The notes beneath the pieces were generated by a model. The model was not told where the DNA came from. It worked only from the letters and a program-made list of their open reading frames with translations, and did no database searches. This document shows positions 51,857 through 60,801 of a DNA stretch of 64,000 nt, piece by piece. Position 1 is the stretch's first letter, and each line of letters opens with the position of its first letter. Origin of the DNA: an uncultured Anaeroplasmataceae bacterium (GTDB lineage Bacteria > Bacillota_I > Bacilli_A > Acholeplasmatales > Anaeroplasmataceae); assembly GCA_934229785.1 (NCBI GenBank), contig CAKQEA010000005.1, forward strand, positions 1 to 64,000, given 5' to 3'. The position numbers and the translations under genes were made by a program.

Positions 51857-52889
51857 TTCTATTCCTTCTTTCAAATAAAACATACATCAAAAATCCATAA
51901 AGAATAAGGAAATAGTATGTTATCAATCTCCAAAGTAGCATTCCGCTCATCGCCAAATTTTTTGCATCATCATAGCCTGCAAGTAAACCAATAAACAAAG
52001 TTGTAAAAGCAAGCTCTGCACCGCCTGAAGCACCTGGAGTTGGTAGCCAAACACAAATAGTTAAAGCAAACGACGTCATTGATATTACATAAAATAAATC
52101 TTTAAAAGATAAATTAACACCAATTGCATAAAAAATAAAGAATGGTATTGCATAGTAACATGCAAGGGAAAATCCCTTAATAAGCATAACAATTAAAATT
52201 GTTACAATATCATTTTTCATTTCTTTAAATGCGCATTGCATTTCATCAACATATTTTTCAAAAGCAGGTATATTATTTTCAAGCATGTGTAAAAATTTTA
52301 TTTTACTTAAGCATTTTAAAATACTAACAAAAAATCTTCCTACAAATTTAGTTGTACCAACTAAGACAATAAATACAACCATAAGTAAATTTATTGAAAA
52401 GCCTGCAATTAAAAGCCAAATTAAATTATCAATTTGATTTTTTAACGTTGAATAATAAATTGCTAAAGCCACAATAGAAAACAAATTCATCACAATTTGA
52501 TATGTCAAAAAGTTAATTAGTAATACTGATGTTGAATCCGATAATTTCATATTTTTTCGCTTTAAAGCATAAGCTTGAAATGGTTGTCCACCAGTTGAAA
52601 ATGGTGTTATTCCATTAAAAAAGAACTCAGATCCAGCAATATACATTGAATCAATAAAGCTAATATTCTTATATTTTCTTTTAACTAAAATAGTTAAAGA
52701 ATATTGAAAGCAAAAACAATATAATAATGCAAGAGCAATACAAATTAAAATATATAAATAGTTTGTCTGATTAATTAATACATCACCTATAGCCTTAATA
52801 TCGCCAAGTGAAAATAATAAAGTTAATAATATGACAAGTATAGCAGCTACAAGGATTAAGTATTTTATAGTTTTCTTTTTTGAATACAT
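51834..52889 (-). CDS. YbhN/UPF0104 (LPG-synthase transmembrane-type) flippase-like protein
   Basis: A 351-residue membrane protein with eight or more helices. FFFNGITPFSTGGQPFQAYA near residue 69 and the WLPTPGASGGAELAF segment near 277 are hallmarks of the lysylphosphatidylglycerol synthetase transmembrane region (PF03706). There is no C-terminal aminoacyl-transferase domain, so it is not MprF. Its ATG follows the argS stop by one base without a good Shine-Dalgarno, implying coupling. It may move glycolipids made by the adjoining glycosyltransferase. Confidence 0.85.
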   Translation of the reverse strand: MYSKKKTIKYLILVAAILVILLTLLFSLGDIKAIGDVLINQTNYLYILICIALALLYCFCFQYSLTILVKRKYKNISFIDSMYIAGSEFFFNGITPFSTGGQPFQAYALKRKNMKLSDSTSVLLINFLTYQIVMNLFSIVALAIYYSTLKNQIDNLIWLLIAGFSINLLMVVFIVLVGTTKFVGRFFVSILKCLSKIKFLHMLENNIPAFEKYVDEMQCAFKEMKNDIVTILIVMLIKGFSLACYYAIPFFIFYAIGVNLSFKDLFYVISMTSFALTICVWLPTPGASGGAELAFTTLFIGLLAGYDDAKNLAMSGMLLWRLITYYFLILYGFLMYVLFERRNRNEDRIIY

Positions 52890-52890
52890 A

Positions 52891-54591
52891 TTACATTTCT
52901 TCTAATGAATGAATTCCAAGAAGTCTTAAGCCTTCATCTAAAACAATTCGAACACACTTACTAATAGCAAAGTTAGTATTTCTTACACGCTCATCATCAG
53001 CATTGATTTTTTCTAATGAATAGAATTTATTAAAACTTTGAGCAAGTGTTAATAAGTATTTAGCAATTACGCTTGGTGCAAGTTCATTTGCAGCACGCTC
53101 TACAGTTGATTTAAATGAACTAATTTCTTTAACAAGCTCAAAATAATGTGGGCGTTCAAATAAAGATATATCACAATTACATATATCAAATGTTTTGCCT
53201 CTTAAAATTGATGCAATACGAACACCAGTATATTGTAAATATGGACCTGTTTGTCCTTCAAACTTAACAGCTTGTTCAAGATTAAACTCAATATCTAAGC
53301 CACGATAATTTTTTAAATCACCAAATACTATAGCAGCAATACCAACATATTTAGCAATTTCTTCTTTATTTTGAAGTTCAGGATTCTTACTATTAATTAT
53401 ATCATATGCAAGTGAAATTGCGTTTTGTAAGATATCATATAATTTTGTAACGTTACCCTTTCTAGTTGACATCTTCTTTCCGCCAGATAGATAAAGTCCA
53501 AAATTAACATATTCTATTTGATCAGAAAAATCATATCCCATCTTAGAAATCAATCTCTTTAATTGTTCAAAATGAAGCTTTTGTTCATTACCTACAACGT
53601 ATAAAATTTTATCAAACTTATACTCTTTCTTTCTATAGAAGACAGCAGCTAAATCTCTTGTAATATATAAAGATCCACCATCACTTCTTTTTATTAAAGC
53701 AGGAGGAATATCATCACCTAAATTAACAATTTTGGCACCTTGATCTTCAACAAGTAAACCCTTATGTTCTAATTCATCAACAACAGGATCCATCTTATCA
53801 TTAAAGAAAGCTTCACCATTATATGAATCAAAATTAACTTCTAATAAATCATAAATTTGTTTAGATTCCTTTAATGATTCATCCTTAATCCATTTCCATA
53901 AATCAAGATATTCTTGATCTCCTAATTCCATTTTTCTAAATGCTTCTCTTGCCTCATCCTCAAGTGAAGGATTCTTTTCAGCCTCAGTATGGAATTTAAC
54001 ATATAATTCAGACAATTTATTAATTGGGTCTTTACTAATATCTTCTTTATTTCCCCATTTTTTATAGGCAACAATCATTTTACCAAACTGAGTTCCCCAA
54101 TCACCTAAATAATTTATAGCAAATGTATTAAATCCACATTTTTGTAATATTAATTTTAAAGAATTACCAATCATTGTTGAACGTAAATGTCCAACTGAAA
54201 AGCTTTTAGCTATGTTTGGTGATGAATAATCTAGCGTAACATTTTTGCCATCACCTATATCACTTGAACCATAATTATCATTACAATTTATACATTCCTT
54301 AACAATTTCTAATGATAATTTTGTTTTATCAACAAACATATTGATAAATGCTCCAACGCTTTTTAAATTAGATATTGGTAAATTAAATGTAGGAATAATC
54401 TCTAATGCTTCACTTACAAGCTCAGGCATTGGTTTTCTTAATGTTTTAACTACTGTAAATAATGGAATTGATATATCACCCATTGTTGAATTCTTTGGTT
54501 CTTCAACGACTACAGAAATATCACAAGAATATTTTTCTTTATAAAATTTTTCTAAATTATCCTTTAATTCTTTTTTTATTTGGTTAATCAT
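52891..54591 (-). CDS. argS: Arginyl-tRNA synthetase
   Basis: A 566-residue class I synthetase. The HIGH-like motif appears as FSVGHLRSTMIGNSLK near residue 132 and the KMSKS motif as GKKMSTRKGN near 374; the N-terminal tRNA-D-loop domain and the C-terminal DALR anticodon domain are complete. AGGAGG precedes the ATG. A terminator-like hairpin lies only 25 bases upstream of the start codon with no room for a promoter between, so expression depends on read-through or on that hairpin. No T-box is seen. Confidence 0.95.
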   Translation of the reverse strand: MINQIKKELKDNLEKFYKEKYSCDISVVVEEPKNSTMGDISIPLFTVVKTLRKPMPELVSEALEIIPTFNLPISNLKSVGAFINMFVDKTKLSLEIVKECINCNDNYGSSDIGDGKNVTLDYSSPNIAKSFSVGHLRSTMIGNSLKLILQKCGFNTFAINYLGDWGTQFGKMIVAYKKWGNKEDISKDPINKLSELYVKFHTEAEKNPSLEDEAREAFRKMELGDQEYLDLWKWIKDESLKESKQIYDLLEVNFDSYNGEAFFNDKMDPVVDELEHKGLLVEDQGAKIVNLGDDIPPALIKRSDGGSLYITRDLAAVFYRKKEYKFDKILYVVGNEQKLHFEQLKRLISKMGYDFSDQIEYVNFGLYLSGGKKMSTRKGNVTKLYDILQNAISLAYDIINSKNPELQNKEEIAKYVGIAAIVFGDLKNYRGLDIEFNLEQAVKFEGQTGPYLQYTGVRIASILRGKTFDICNCDISLFERPHYFELVKEISSFKSTVERAANELAPSVIAKYLLTLAQSFNKFYSLEKINADDERVRNTNFAISKCVRIVLDEGLRLLGIHSLEEM

Positions 54592-54616
54592 AATTACCTC
54601 CTATTTAAATATACAA

Positions 54617-54639
54617 AAACTGAGACAACGTCTCAGTTT
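54617..54639 (-). terminator. Terminator-like hairpin just upstream of argS
   Basis: AAACTGAGAC / GTCTCAGTTT with a three-base loop, then TTG on the minus strand, lying between the thioredoxin-fold gene and the argS ribosome site. Confidence 0.65.
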
Positions 54640-54643
54640 AAAA

Positions 54644-55261
54644 CTAATTTAAAGCGTAAGTTAAAGCTTTGTTAATATACTGATTCCAGTTGTATGAATC
54701 ATTATCATCATATTCCTGACTATTCATTACCATTTCACCATTATGGAATACTAAAATTGCAGGTGATTTTAGATAATCAAATTTAACAACATCCTTACTA
54801 TAACTGAAATCTCCAGATAAGCTTGATGCTTTATCTTTAAAAGTTGCTGAATCAGTATCTTCTGTTTCTAATACCCAATCACTTGAATATAGGCATATTG
54901 TTTTAACTTCGCACTGAGAAGCCTTTGAGTTTATTCCATATAATAGATTTGTATAATTAGAATCAGTTAATGAACCATATAAAACATAAACATATTCATC
55001 ATTTGCAACTTTCTTTAATAATTCCTTATGAGTAGTTTCAACATACACGTTATCATCAGGAAGTAAATTTTTTGATGAGCTTGAATCACTTGATGAATTT
55101 GCTGTAATTGCATTGTTAAGCTTTGTAGTTGTCCTAGCGCTCTTAGATGGGATTGACAATATAATTGTTGCAGTAACCATCGCGACAATTAATACTAATA
55201 AAATTATTAATTCCTTTGTCCATTTGAATTTTACTTTATTTTTTCTATTTTTTGATGCCAT
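54644..55261 (-). CDS. Membrane-anchored thioredoxin-fold protein without CxxC
   Basis: A 205-residue protein. Residues 1-17 are basic, 18-40 (LIILLVLIVAMVTATIIL) are a membrane helix, then a serine-rich linker (ANSSSDSSSSKN). Residues 78-205 look like a thioredoxin fold (EYVYVLYGSLTDSNY...KSPAILVFHNGE, the cis-proline strand), but the redox CxxC is absent; the single pair of cysteines is CEVKTICL. It would be an extracellular chaperone-like or adaptor domain rather than a reductase. AAGGAG precedes the ATG. Confidence 0.65.
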   Translation of the reverse strand: MASKNRKNKVKFKWTKELIILLVLIVAMVTATIILSIPSKSARTTTKLNNAITANSSSDSSSSKNLLPDDNVYVETTHKELLKKVANDEYVYVLYGSLTDSNYTNLLYGINSKASQCEVKTICLYSSDWVLETEDTDSATFKDKASSLSGDFSYSKDVVKFDYLKSPAILVFHNGEMVMNSQEYDDNDSYNWNQYINKALTYALN

Positions 55262-55443
55262 ATATTTTTAATCTCCTTATATGAAAGAATTTTACTTATT
55301 ATGTCAGCTATATTAATGCAGACTTGCCTTATTATTATATCAAATGTAACAGATATTATCAAGCGATTATTATATTTTTTGATTTTTATTTTACTATGTG
55401 AAAATTTACGCGAAAAATATTATTTTTTTATATTTTTTACTTC

Positions 55444-55472
55444 TTGAGCAAACCAGTTTTATAGTATATAAT
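55444..55472 (+). promoter_or_regulatory. Promoter of glgA-glgC
   Basis: TTGAGC, 17 bases, TATAAT on the plus strand, 44 bases before the glgA ATG. Confidence 0.65.
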
Positions 55473-55516
55473 ATTAATTAAGGAAAACATTTAGAAATAC
55501 ATAAAGAGGTGAGATA

Positions 55517-56938
55517 ATGAAGGTTTTAATATGTGCAAGTGAAGGTGCACCTTTTGCAAAATCTGGTGGTCTTGCAGACGTTGTTGGAGCACTTCCAAAG
55601 GCATTGAAGGAAAATGGCTGTGACGCACGAGTAATTATGCCTTATTATAAAAAAATTAAGGATAAAGCTTTAGCTTACTACAAGGGATATGCCTATGTTA
55701 GAATAGGTGAGAGAATGGAGTACGTTGGTGTATTTCATGCTATTTATGAGGGAGTTGACTATTACTTTATAGATAACGATAAATATTTCTATAGGGATAA
55801 TTTATATAGTTATGGTGATGATGGTGAGAGATTTGCTTTCTTTGATTTTGCAGTTTTAGAAGCAATGAAGGTTATTGATTTCTTCCCAGATATTTTACAT
55901 TGTAATGACTGGCAAACAGGTTTAATTCCTTATATTAAGAAAACAAACTATTATCAATATTATGAATATAATAAAATGAAAACTGTTTATAGTATTCACA
56001 ATATTCAATATCAAGGCATTTATCCAATGGATATGATGAAGATTTTATATATGCCATATTCTCCTTCCTTAGAATTTGATGGCTGTATAAATTTTATGAA
56101 AACAGCAATTATGGAATCTGATGCAGTTACTACTGTATCACCAAATTATAAAAATGAGGTTTTAACTGATCAATATGGTTACAACTTAAATAATATTTTA
56201 GGTTTAAGATTTTTTGACTTCTATGGAATTATAAATGGTATTGATGTTTCAAAATATAATCCTGAGACAGATAAATATATCTATAAAAACTATAATATAA
56301 AGACAGTTAAGAATGGTAAGAAGGAAAACAAGGTTAAGCTTCTTAATGAGTTTGGTCTTGATTCAAGTAAAGACGTTCCAGTATTTGGTTTAGTTTCAAG
56401 GCTTGTTGAACAAAAAGGTATAGAACTATTAATGGGAGCAATTGATGAGGTAATTAATTATTCTAATGCTAAATTTGTTTTAATGGGAAGCGGAGATAAA
56501 AAATATGAGGACTTCTTCCGTGAAATGGAAAATAAATATCCAACTAGATTTAAATCATATATAGGATATTCTGATCCAGTTGCTCAAAAAATATATGCTG
56601 GATGTGACATATTCTTAATGCCATCTTTATTTGAACCATGTGGTTTAGGTCAAATGATTGCAATGCGTTATGGAACTCTACCTCTTGTTCGTGAAACAGG
56701 TGGACTTAAGGATACAGTTGAACCATATAATAGATATGATTGTAGTGGAACAGGTTTCACTTTTACAAACTTTAATTCTTATGATTTAAAGGAAGTTATG
56801 TTTTTAGCAATTGATACTTATAACAATAGACATAAAGATTGGGATGTGCTTGTAAAGCATGCAATGGAAAAGGACTATAGCTGGAAATCTTCAGCATTAG
56901 TATATATTGAATTATTTAATAGGCTAACAAATAAATAG
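55517..56938 (+). CDS. glgA: Glycogen synthase
   Basis: A 473-residue GT5 enzyme that extends alpha-1,4-glucan from ADP-glucose. The ADP-glucose-binding loop KSGGLADVVGALPKAL at residues 15-30, HCNDWQTGLIPY near 130, IINGIDVSKYNPETD near 235 and the FEPCGLGQMIAMRYG segment near 370 are standard GlgA motifs. GAGGTGAGATA precedes the ATG. glgC follows 12 bases after the stop, so the pair forms an operon; no glgD, glgB or glgP is in the window. Confidence 0.96.
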   Translation: MKVLICASEGAPFAKSGGLADVVGALPKALKENGCDARVIMPYYKKIKDKALAYYKGYAYVRIGERMEYVGVFHAIYEGVDYYFIDNDKYFYRDNLYSYGDDGERFAFFDFAVLEAMKVIDFFPDILHCNDWQTGLIPYIKKTNYYQYYEYNKMKTVYSIHNIQYQGIYPMDMMKILYMPYSPSLEFDGCINFMKTAIMESDAVTTVSPNYKNEVLTDQYGYNLNNILGLRFFDFYGIINGIDVSKYNPETDKYIYKNYNIKTVKNGKKENKVKLLNEFGLDSSKDVPVFGLVSRLVEQKGIELLMGAIDEVINYSNAKFVLMGSGDKKYEDFFREMENKYPTRFKSYIGYSDPVAQKIYAGCDIFLMPSLFEPCGLGQMIAMRYGTLPLVRETGGLKDTVEPYNRYDCSGTGFTFTNFNSYDLKEVMFLAIDTYNNRHKDWDVLVKHAMEKDYSWKSSALVYIELFNRLTNK

Positions 56939-56950
56939 GGGGATTTAATT

Positions 56951-58192
56951 ATGGAAACATTAGCTTTAATTTTAGCTGGTGGACGTGGTTCAAGACTTGA
57001 TATTTTGTCTGAAAAACGTAGTAAGCCAGCTGTACCATTTGCAGGAAAGTTTAGAATTATTGACTTTGCCTTGTCAAATTGTACAAACTCTGGAATATTC
57101 CAGATTGGTATTTTAACACAATACCTACCACTTTCATTAAATGAACACATCGGTGTCGGTAAACCTTGGGATTTAGACAGACGTGATTCATTTGTAACAC
57201 TTCTTCAACCTAACAATTCTTGGTACAATGGTACTGCAGATGCTGTTAGAAAAAACCTAGAGTTTGTTAAGCGTTACGCATCAAAATATGTACTAATCTT
57301 ATCAGGTGATCACATTTACAAAATGGATTACTCAAAATTAATTGAGCAGCACAAGCAAACAGGAGCTGATTTAACAATTGCAGCCAAGATTGTACCTATG
57401 GAGGAAGCTTCACGTTATGGTATTTTGGAAACTGATTCTAATTTAAGAATTACAAAGTTTGTTGAAAAACCAAAACAACCAAAGTCAAATAAAGCATCTA
57501 TGGGTATCTATGTATTCTCAACTCAGGCTTTAATTGATGCAATTGAATCTCATCCTGATATTGATGATTTAGATTTCGGATTCCACATTATTCCTGAAAT
57601 GATTGAGAAAAAAAATGTTTACGCTTATGAATATTATGATTACTGGAAGGATGTAGGAACTTATGATTCTTACGTTGAAGCCAACCTTGAATTATGTCAT
57701 GATACAGCTTTAGACTTATATGATACAAAATGGAAAATTTATACAAAGTCAGAGGATTTACCACCTGTAAAGGTTGGAGATGACGCAACAATTAAAACAT
57801 CACTAATTTCAAATGGTTGTAGAATAAATGGTACTGTTGATGAATCAGTTATTTCACCAGGTGTAATTATTGGTAAGGGTTCAGTCGTTAAGCATTCTGT
57901 TATTCTAAATGACGTTGTTATTGGTGATAATTGTAAAATTGAAAATGCAATCATTGATAAGGAAACACATATTGGAAATAATTCAATTATTGGTTATGGT
58001 GATGATTATACACCAAACAAGGATAATCCAAAGGTATTATCGAGTGGTTTAAATGTTATCGGTAAAAAATTGATATTACCTGAGGGATTAGTAGTTGAAC
58101 GTAATGTACGTATCTTCTCATCAGCTAATCCAAAAGAAATCACTATTAAACATATCAAATCTGGTGAAACTATTGGTACACCTAAAAACTAG
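56951..58192 (+). CDS. glgC: Glucose-1-phosphate adenylyltransferase
   Basis: A 413-residue nucleotidyltransferase that makes ADP-glucose, the committed step of glycogen synthesis. ALILAGGRGSRL at residues 5-16 (pyrophosphorylase signature), KPAVPFAGKFRIIDF near 25, SWYNGTADAV near 94, LSGDHIYKMDY near 120 and VEKPKQP are present, followed by a left-handed beta-helix from about 285. The single catalytic-type subunit without GlgD would form a homotetramer. It ends in an overlapping terminator. Confidence 0.96.
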   Translation: METLALILAGGRGSRLDILSEKRSKPAVPFAGKFRIIDFALSNCTNSGIFQIGILTQYLPLSLNEHIGVGKPWDLDRRDSFVTLLQPNNSWYNGTADAVRKNLEFVKRYASKYVLILSGDHIYKMDYSKLIEQHKQTGADLTIAAKIVPMEEASRYGILETDSNLRITKFVEKPKQPKSNKASMGIYVFSTQALIDAIESHPDIDDLDFGFHIIPEMIEKKNVYAYEYYDYWKDVGTYDSYVEANLELCHDTALDLYDTKWKIYTKSEDLPPVKVGDDATIKTSLISNGCRINGTVDESVISPGVIIGKGSVVKHSVILNDVVIGDNCKIENAIIDKETHIGNNSIIGYGDDYTPNKDNPKVLSSGLNVIGKKLILPEGLVVERNVRIFSSANPKEITIKHIKSGETIGTPKN

Positions 58193-58208
58193 AGCACAAA
58201 AGTGCTCT
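58191..58208 (+). terminator. Terminator of glgA-glgC
   Basis: AGAGCAC / GTGCTCT stem overlapping the glgC stop codon, followed by a T-run. Confidence 0.85.
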
Positions 58209-58224
58209 TTTTTTTATTAAAAAA

Positions 58225-58242
58225 AGACACCCTAAGGTGTCT
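58225..58242 (-). terminator. Terminator of the solitary 5S rRNA
   Basis: AGACACC / GGTGTCT with loop TTAG on the minus strand, followed by six T residues, starting four bases after the 5S gene. Confidence 0.82.
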
Positions 58243-58246
58243 ATAT

Positions 58247-58362
58247 GGTTTGGCAATTACTTACTCTCGCACGATTAAACGTACTACCATCAGCGTAAAA
58301 GTGCTTAACTTCTGTGTTCGAGATGGGAACAGGTGTGTCCACTTTGCCATCATCACCAAACC
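58247..58362 (-). rRNA. rrf: 5S ribosomal RNA, solitary copy
   Basis: A 116-base RNA with the 5S hallmarks: terminal helix GGTTTGG...CCAAACC, CCTGTTCCCATCTCGAACAC, GAAGTTAAGC and ACGCTGATGGTAGTA. No 16S or 23S gene is adjacent: glgC lies on one side and a helicase gene on the other. A promoter six bases upstream and a terminator directly downstream make it an independent transcription unit. Confidence 0.95.
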
Positions 58363-58368
58363 AAAGAT

Positions 58369-58396
58369 ATTATATCATTATAATTAATTTTTTCAA
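58369..58396 (-). promoter_or_regulatory. Dedicated promoter of the 5S rRNA
   Basis: On the minus strand TTGAAA (58391-58396), 16 bases, TATAAT (58369-58374); the mature 5S begins seven bases after the -10 box. Confidence 0.7.
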
Positions 58397-58403
58397 GATT
58401 TTT

Positions 58404-59720
58404 TTATTTATAATATCTTCTTTTCTTTTTATTTTTATCATTTTTCTTTAATCTAGCAGCAATTTCATCAATCTTAGCTTGTCTTTTCTTTTTATAGCCT
58501 GGAGAAACCTTTTTAGCCTTCGGAACAAATTTAGCTGCCTGTAATTGATAATCCGTTTTAGGTTTAACTCTATTTTCTCTTGAGTTTCTTCCTTTATATT
58601 CCTTCAATTCACCATTTTTTAACTCAAAATATTCAGGTTTTATTTGTTTTTTATTCAAATAATCCAAATATTCATTATCTAAATCTTCAAAGAATGAATA
58701 TACAATACCATCCTTATACATTCTACCAGTTCTACCACTTCTATGTAGATAAAACTCATAATCCTTGGGCAACTCATAGTTAATTATATGGCTTACACCT
58801 TCAATATCAATTCCACGTGCAGCTAAGTCTGTTGCAACTAAATATTGATATTTTAAATTTTTGCAATCATTTAAAACATGCTTTCTTTCACGAGCTGATA
58901 AATCACCATGCATCATTCCAACAAAATAACCAGCCTGAGCTAATCTATTTGCAACTTCAATTACAGTTTCTTTTTTATTAACAAAAATTATACATAGATA
59001 TGGTTGAATAGTTTCTAACAATGACATTAGCTGTTCTATTCTTTCCTTATGCTTTAAAGGTATCCAAATATGCTTAATTTGCTTATCATTATTATTATTT
59101 ATTTCTAAGAATTCAACATTAGTCATATATTTTTTAATATATGGTAATATTTTTTCAGCTATTGTTGCTGAAAAGAACATAAACTTGGCATTAGAAACAA
59201 CACTTGATATTACATCAAGTTCATCTTGAAATCCTGTTTCAAATGTCATATCAACCTCATCGACAACAAAATACTTAGTAGTGTAAATTTTTAATGCATT
59301 TTCATCTATTGCCAAATCTTTAATTTTTCCAGGGGTACCAATAACAATTTGAGGCTGGGAATTATTTAATCTTTCTAGCTCTTTATTTCTATCACTACCA
59401 CCACAATATAACCTTATATCAATTCTATTTTCAGAAAATGAAGCTATATGTTGGGCAACCTTATATATCTGCATAGATAGTTCTTTTGTTGGGGCAATAA
59501 TTACAGCTTGAACAGAATATTCTAATTCATCTAAATCATTAAAAATAGGTAGTAAAAAAGAATGAGTTTTACCACTACCTGTTTTTGACTTAGCCAAAAT
59601 GTTCTTTTCACTTTTAATTTTATTAAAAACAGCCCTTTGAACATCAGTAAATTCACTAAATTTTAAATCATTTAGTGCTCTAACAATATAATCTTTAAAT
59701 TCAAAACCATCAAACAACAT
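58404..59720 (-). CDS. DEAD-box RNA helicase, CshB-like
   Basis: A 438-residue helicase. The start ATG at 59720 follows GGAGTGATTTAT. Q-motif region FSEFTDVQRAVF, Walker A AKSKTGSGKTHSF, motif II VVDEVDMTF (DEVD rather than DEAD), SAT motif FFSATIAE and motif VI HRSGRTGR are present. The basic C-terminal tail (about residues 370-438, rich in KKKRQAK and NDKNKKKRRYYK) suits RNA binding. CshB-type helicases aid mRNA and ribosome handling in the cold. Its stop lies beside the 5S promoter. Confidence 0.88.
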   Translation of the reverse strand: MLFDGFEFKDYIVRALNDLKFSEFTDVQRAVFNKIKSEKNILAKSKTGSGKTHSFLLPIFNDLDELEYSVQAVIIAPTKELSMQIYKVAQHIASFSENRIDIRLYCGGSDRNKELERLNNSQPQIVIGTPGKIKDLAIDENALKIYTTKYFVVDEVDMTFETGFQDELDVISSVVSNAKFMFFSATIAEKILPYIKKYMTNVEFLEINNNNDKQIKHIWIPLKHKERIEQLMSLLETIQPYLCIIFVNKKETVIEVANRLAQAGYFVGMMHGDLSARERKHVLNDCKNLKYQYLVATDLAARGIDIEGVSHIINYELPKDYEFYLHRSGRTGRMYKDGIVYSFFEDLDNEYLDYLNKKQIKPEYFELKNGELKEYKGRNSRENRVKPKTDYQLQAAKFVPKAKKVSPGYKKKRQAKIDEIAARLKKNDKNKKKRRYYK

Positions 59721-59795
59721 ATAAATCACTCCATTTTTAAAAATTTCTAGTCTATCATACCATTTAATTATAATTTTATCAAGAAAAATATATTT

Positions 59796-60797
59796 CTATT
59801 TTTTTCTTACAATCATATCAATAAATGAATCAATTGAACAAAGTTTAGATGAAACAATTATCTTAGTTAATTTGTTTTTTTCAAGAACACCTAACAATTC
59901 CTTCATCTCATTATCTCTTACATAAATACTATTTACCATACCATTTTTCTTAAAATATTCAATTAATTTATTTAATGAATACATAATCATTTCTTCTTTA
60001 GTTTCAAACCTATTTCTTTCAACAATTTCATAATCAATAACCTTATTATTGTCATGATCACAAATTATATAAAAATAATCAAGCAAATATTTACCATTAA
60101 CGTAATTATCGTTAATCATTATTGGCAAATAATTATTAAATTCAATTTCAATGTTTAAATTGTTATGTTCTAATCTTTTTAATTCTTTTGCATCTTTTTT
60201 ATTTAAATTAAATGTATAAAATCTATCACTTGGAAGCATTTTAGGTATAATTACAGTATGATATCTATTTTGTTCTTTTTCAAAGAATCTTGAAGCCATA
60301 GCGTCATTTGTTAGCTTAGGTAATTCATCATCTTTAAAATGCTTTAGCATTACAATAAAATTTTTTAATATTTCTAAATAATTTTCAAACTGCTCATAGC
60401 TTGGAACATAAGGTAAGTATCCCTTTTCATACATTTTAACAGAAATCCATTTATCCTTAAATGTAATATTAAGCTTTTTAGGTATAACGTTATCAGATGG
60501 TGATACCTGTTCTTTATTTAAATAGCTAATAAATAAACCACTTTGATAATTTAATAGCATTAAATTAGGCATTATATTATTTATGTAATAATTATAGGAA
60601 TTAATATCATTTTGATTAATAATAATAACCCCTTCTACTTTAGCCTCATGCCCAATAACAACAGCATAATACAAAGAATTAGATTTTTTATCCACATACG
60701 AAAGAAGCTTTTTTTCATCTAAAAATTGCCATGGAGATATTTCATATAATTCATCGCATAAATTATAAAAATTCATATATAGCTCTAATTCATTCAT
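59796..60797 (-). CDS. DUF6930/DUF7309-like hypothetical protein
   Basis: A 333-residue protein. The start FYNLCDELYEISPWQFLDEK followed by YYAVVIGHEAKVEGVIII resembles the DUF7309 pattern ('FY..a..L.el.PW..l.d...f.v....g...yc.vmG..ge..gl'), often fused to DUF6930. No catalytic motif or membrane segment is seen. It is encoded four bases after dinB on the same strand and starts behind AAAGG. The function is unknown; the family call is tentative. Confidence 0.55.
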   Translation of the reverse strand: MNELELYMNFYNLCDELYEISPWQFLDEKKLLSYVDKKSNSLYYAVVIGHEAKVEGVIIINQNDINSYNYYINNIMPNLMLLNYQSGLFISYLNKEQVSPSDNVIPKKLNITFKDKWISVKMYEKGYLPYVPSYEQFENYLEILKNFIVMLKHFKDDELPKLTNDAMASRFFEKEQNRYHTVIIPKMLPSDRFYTFNLNKKDAKELKRLEHNNLNIEIEFNNYLPIMINDNYVNGKYLLDYFYIICDHDNNKVIDYEIVERNRFETKEEMIMYSLNKLIEYFKKNGMVNSIYVRDNEMKELLGVLEKNKLTKIIVSSKLCSIDSFIDMIVRKK

Positions 60798-60801
60798 ATC
60801 T

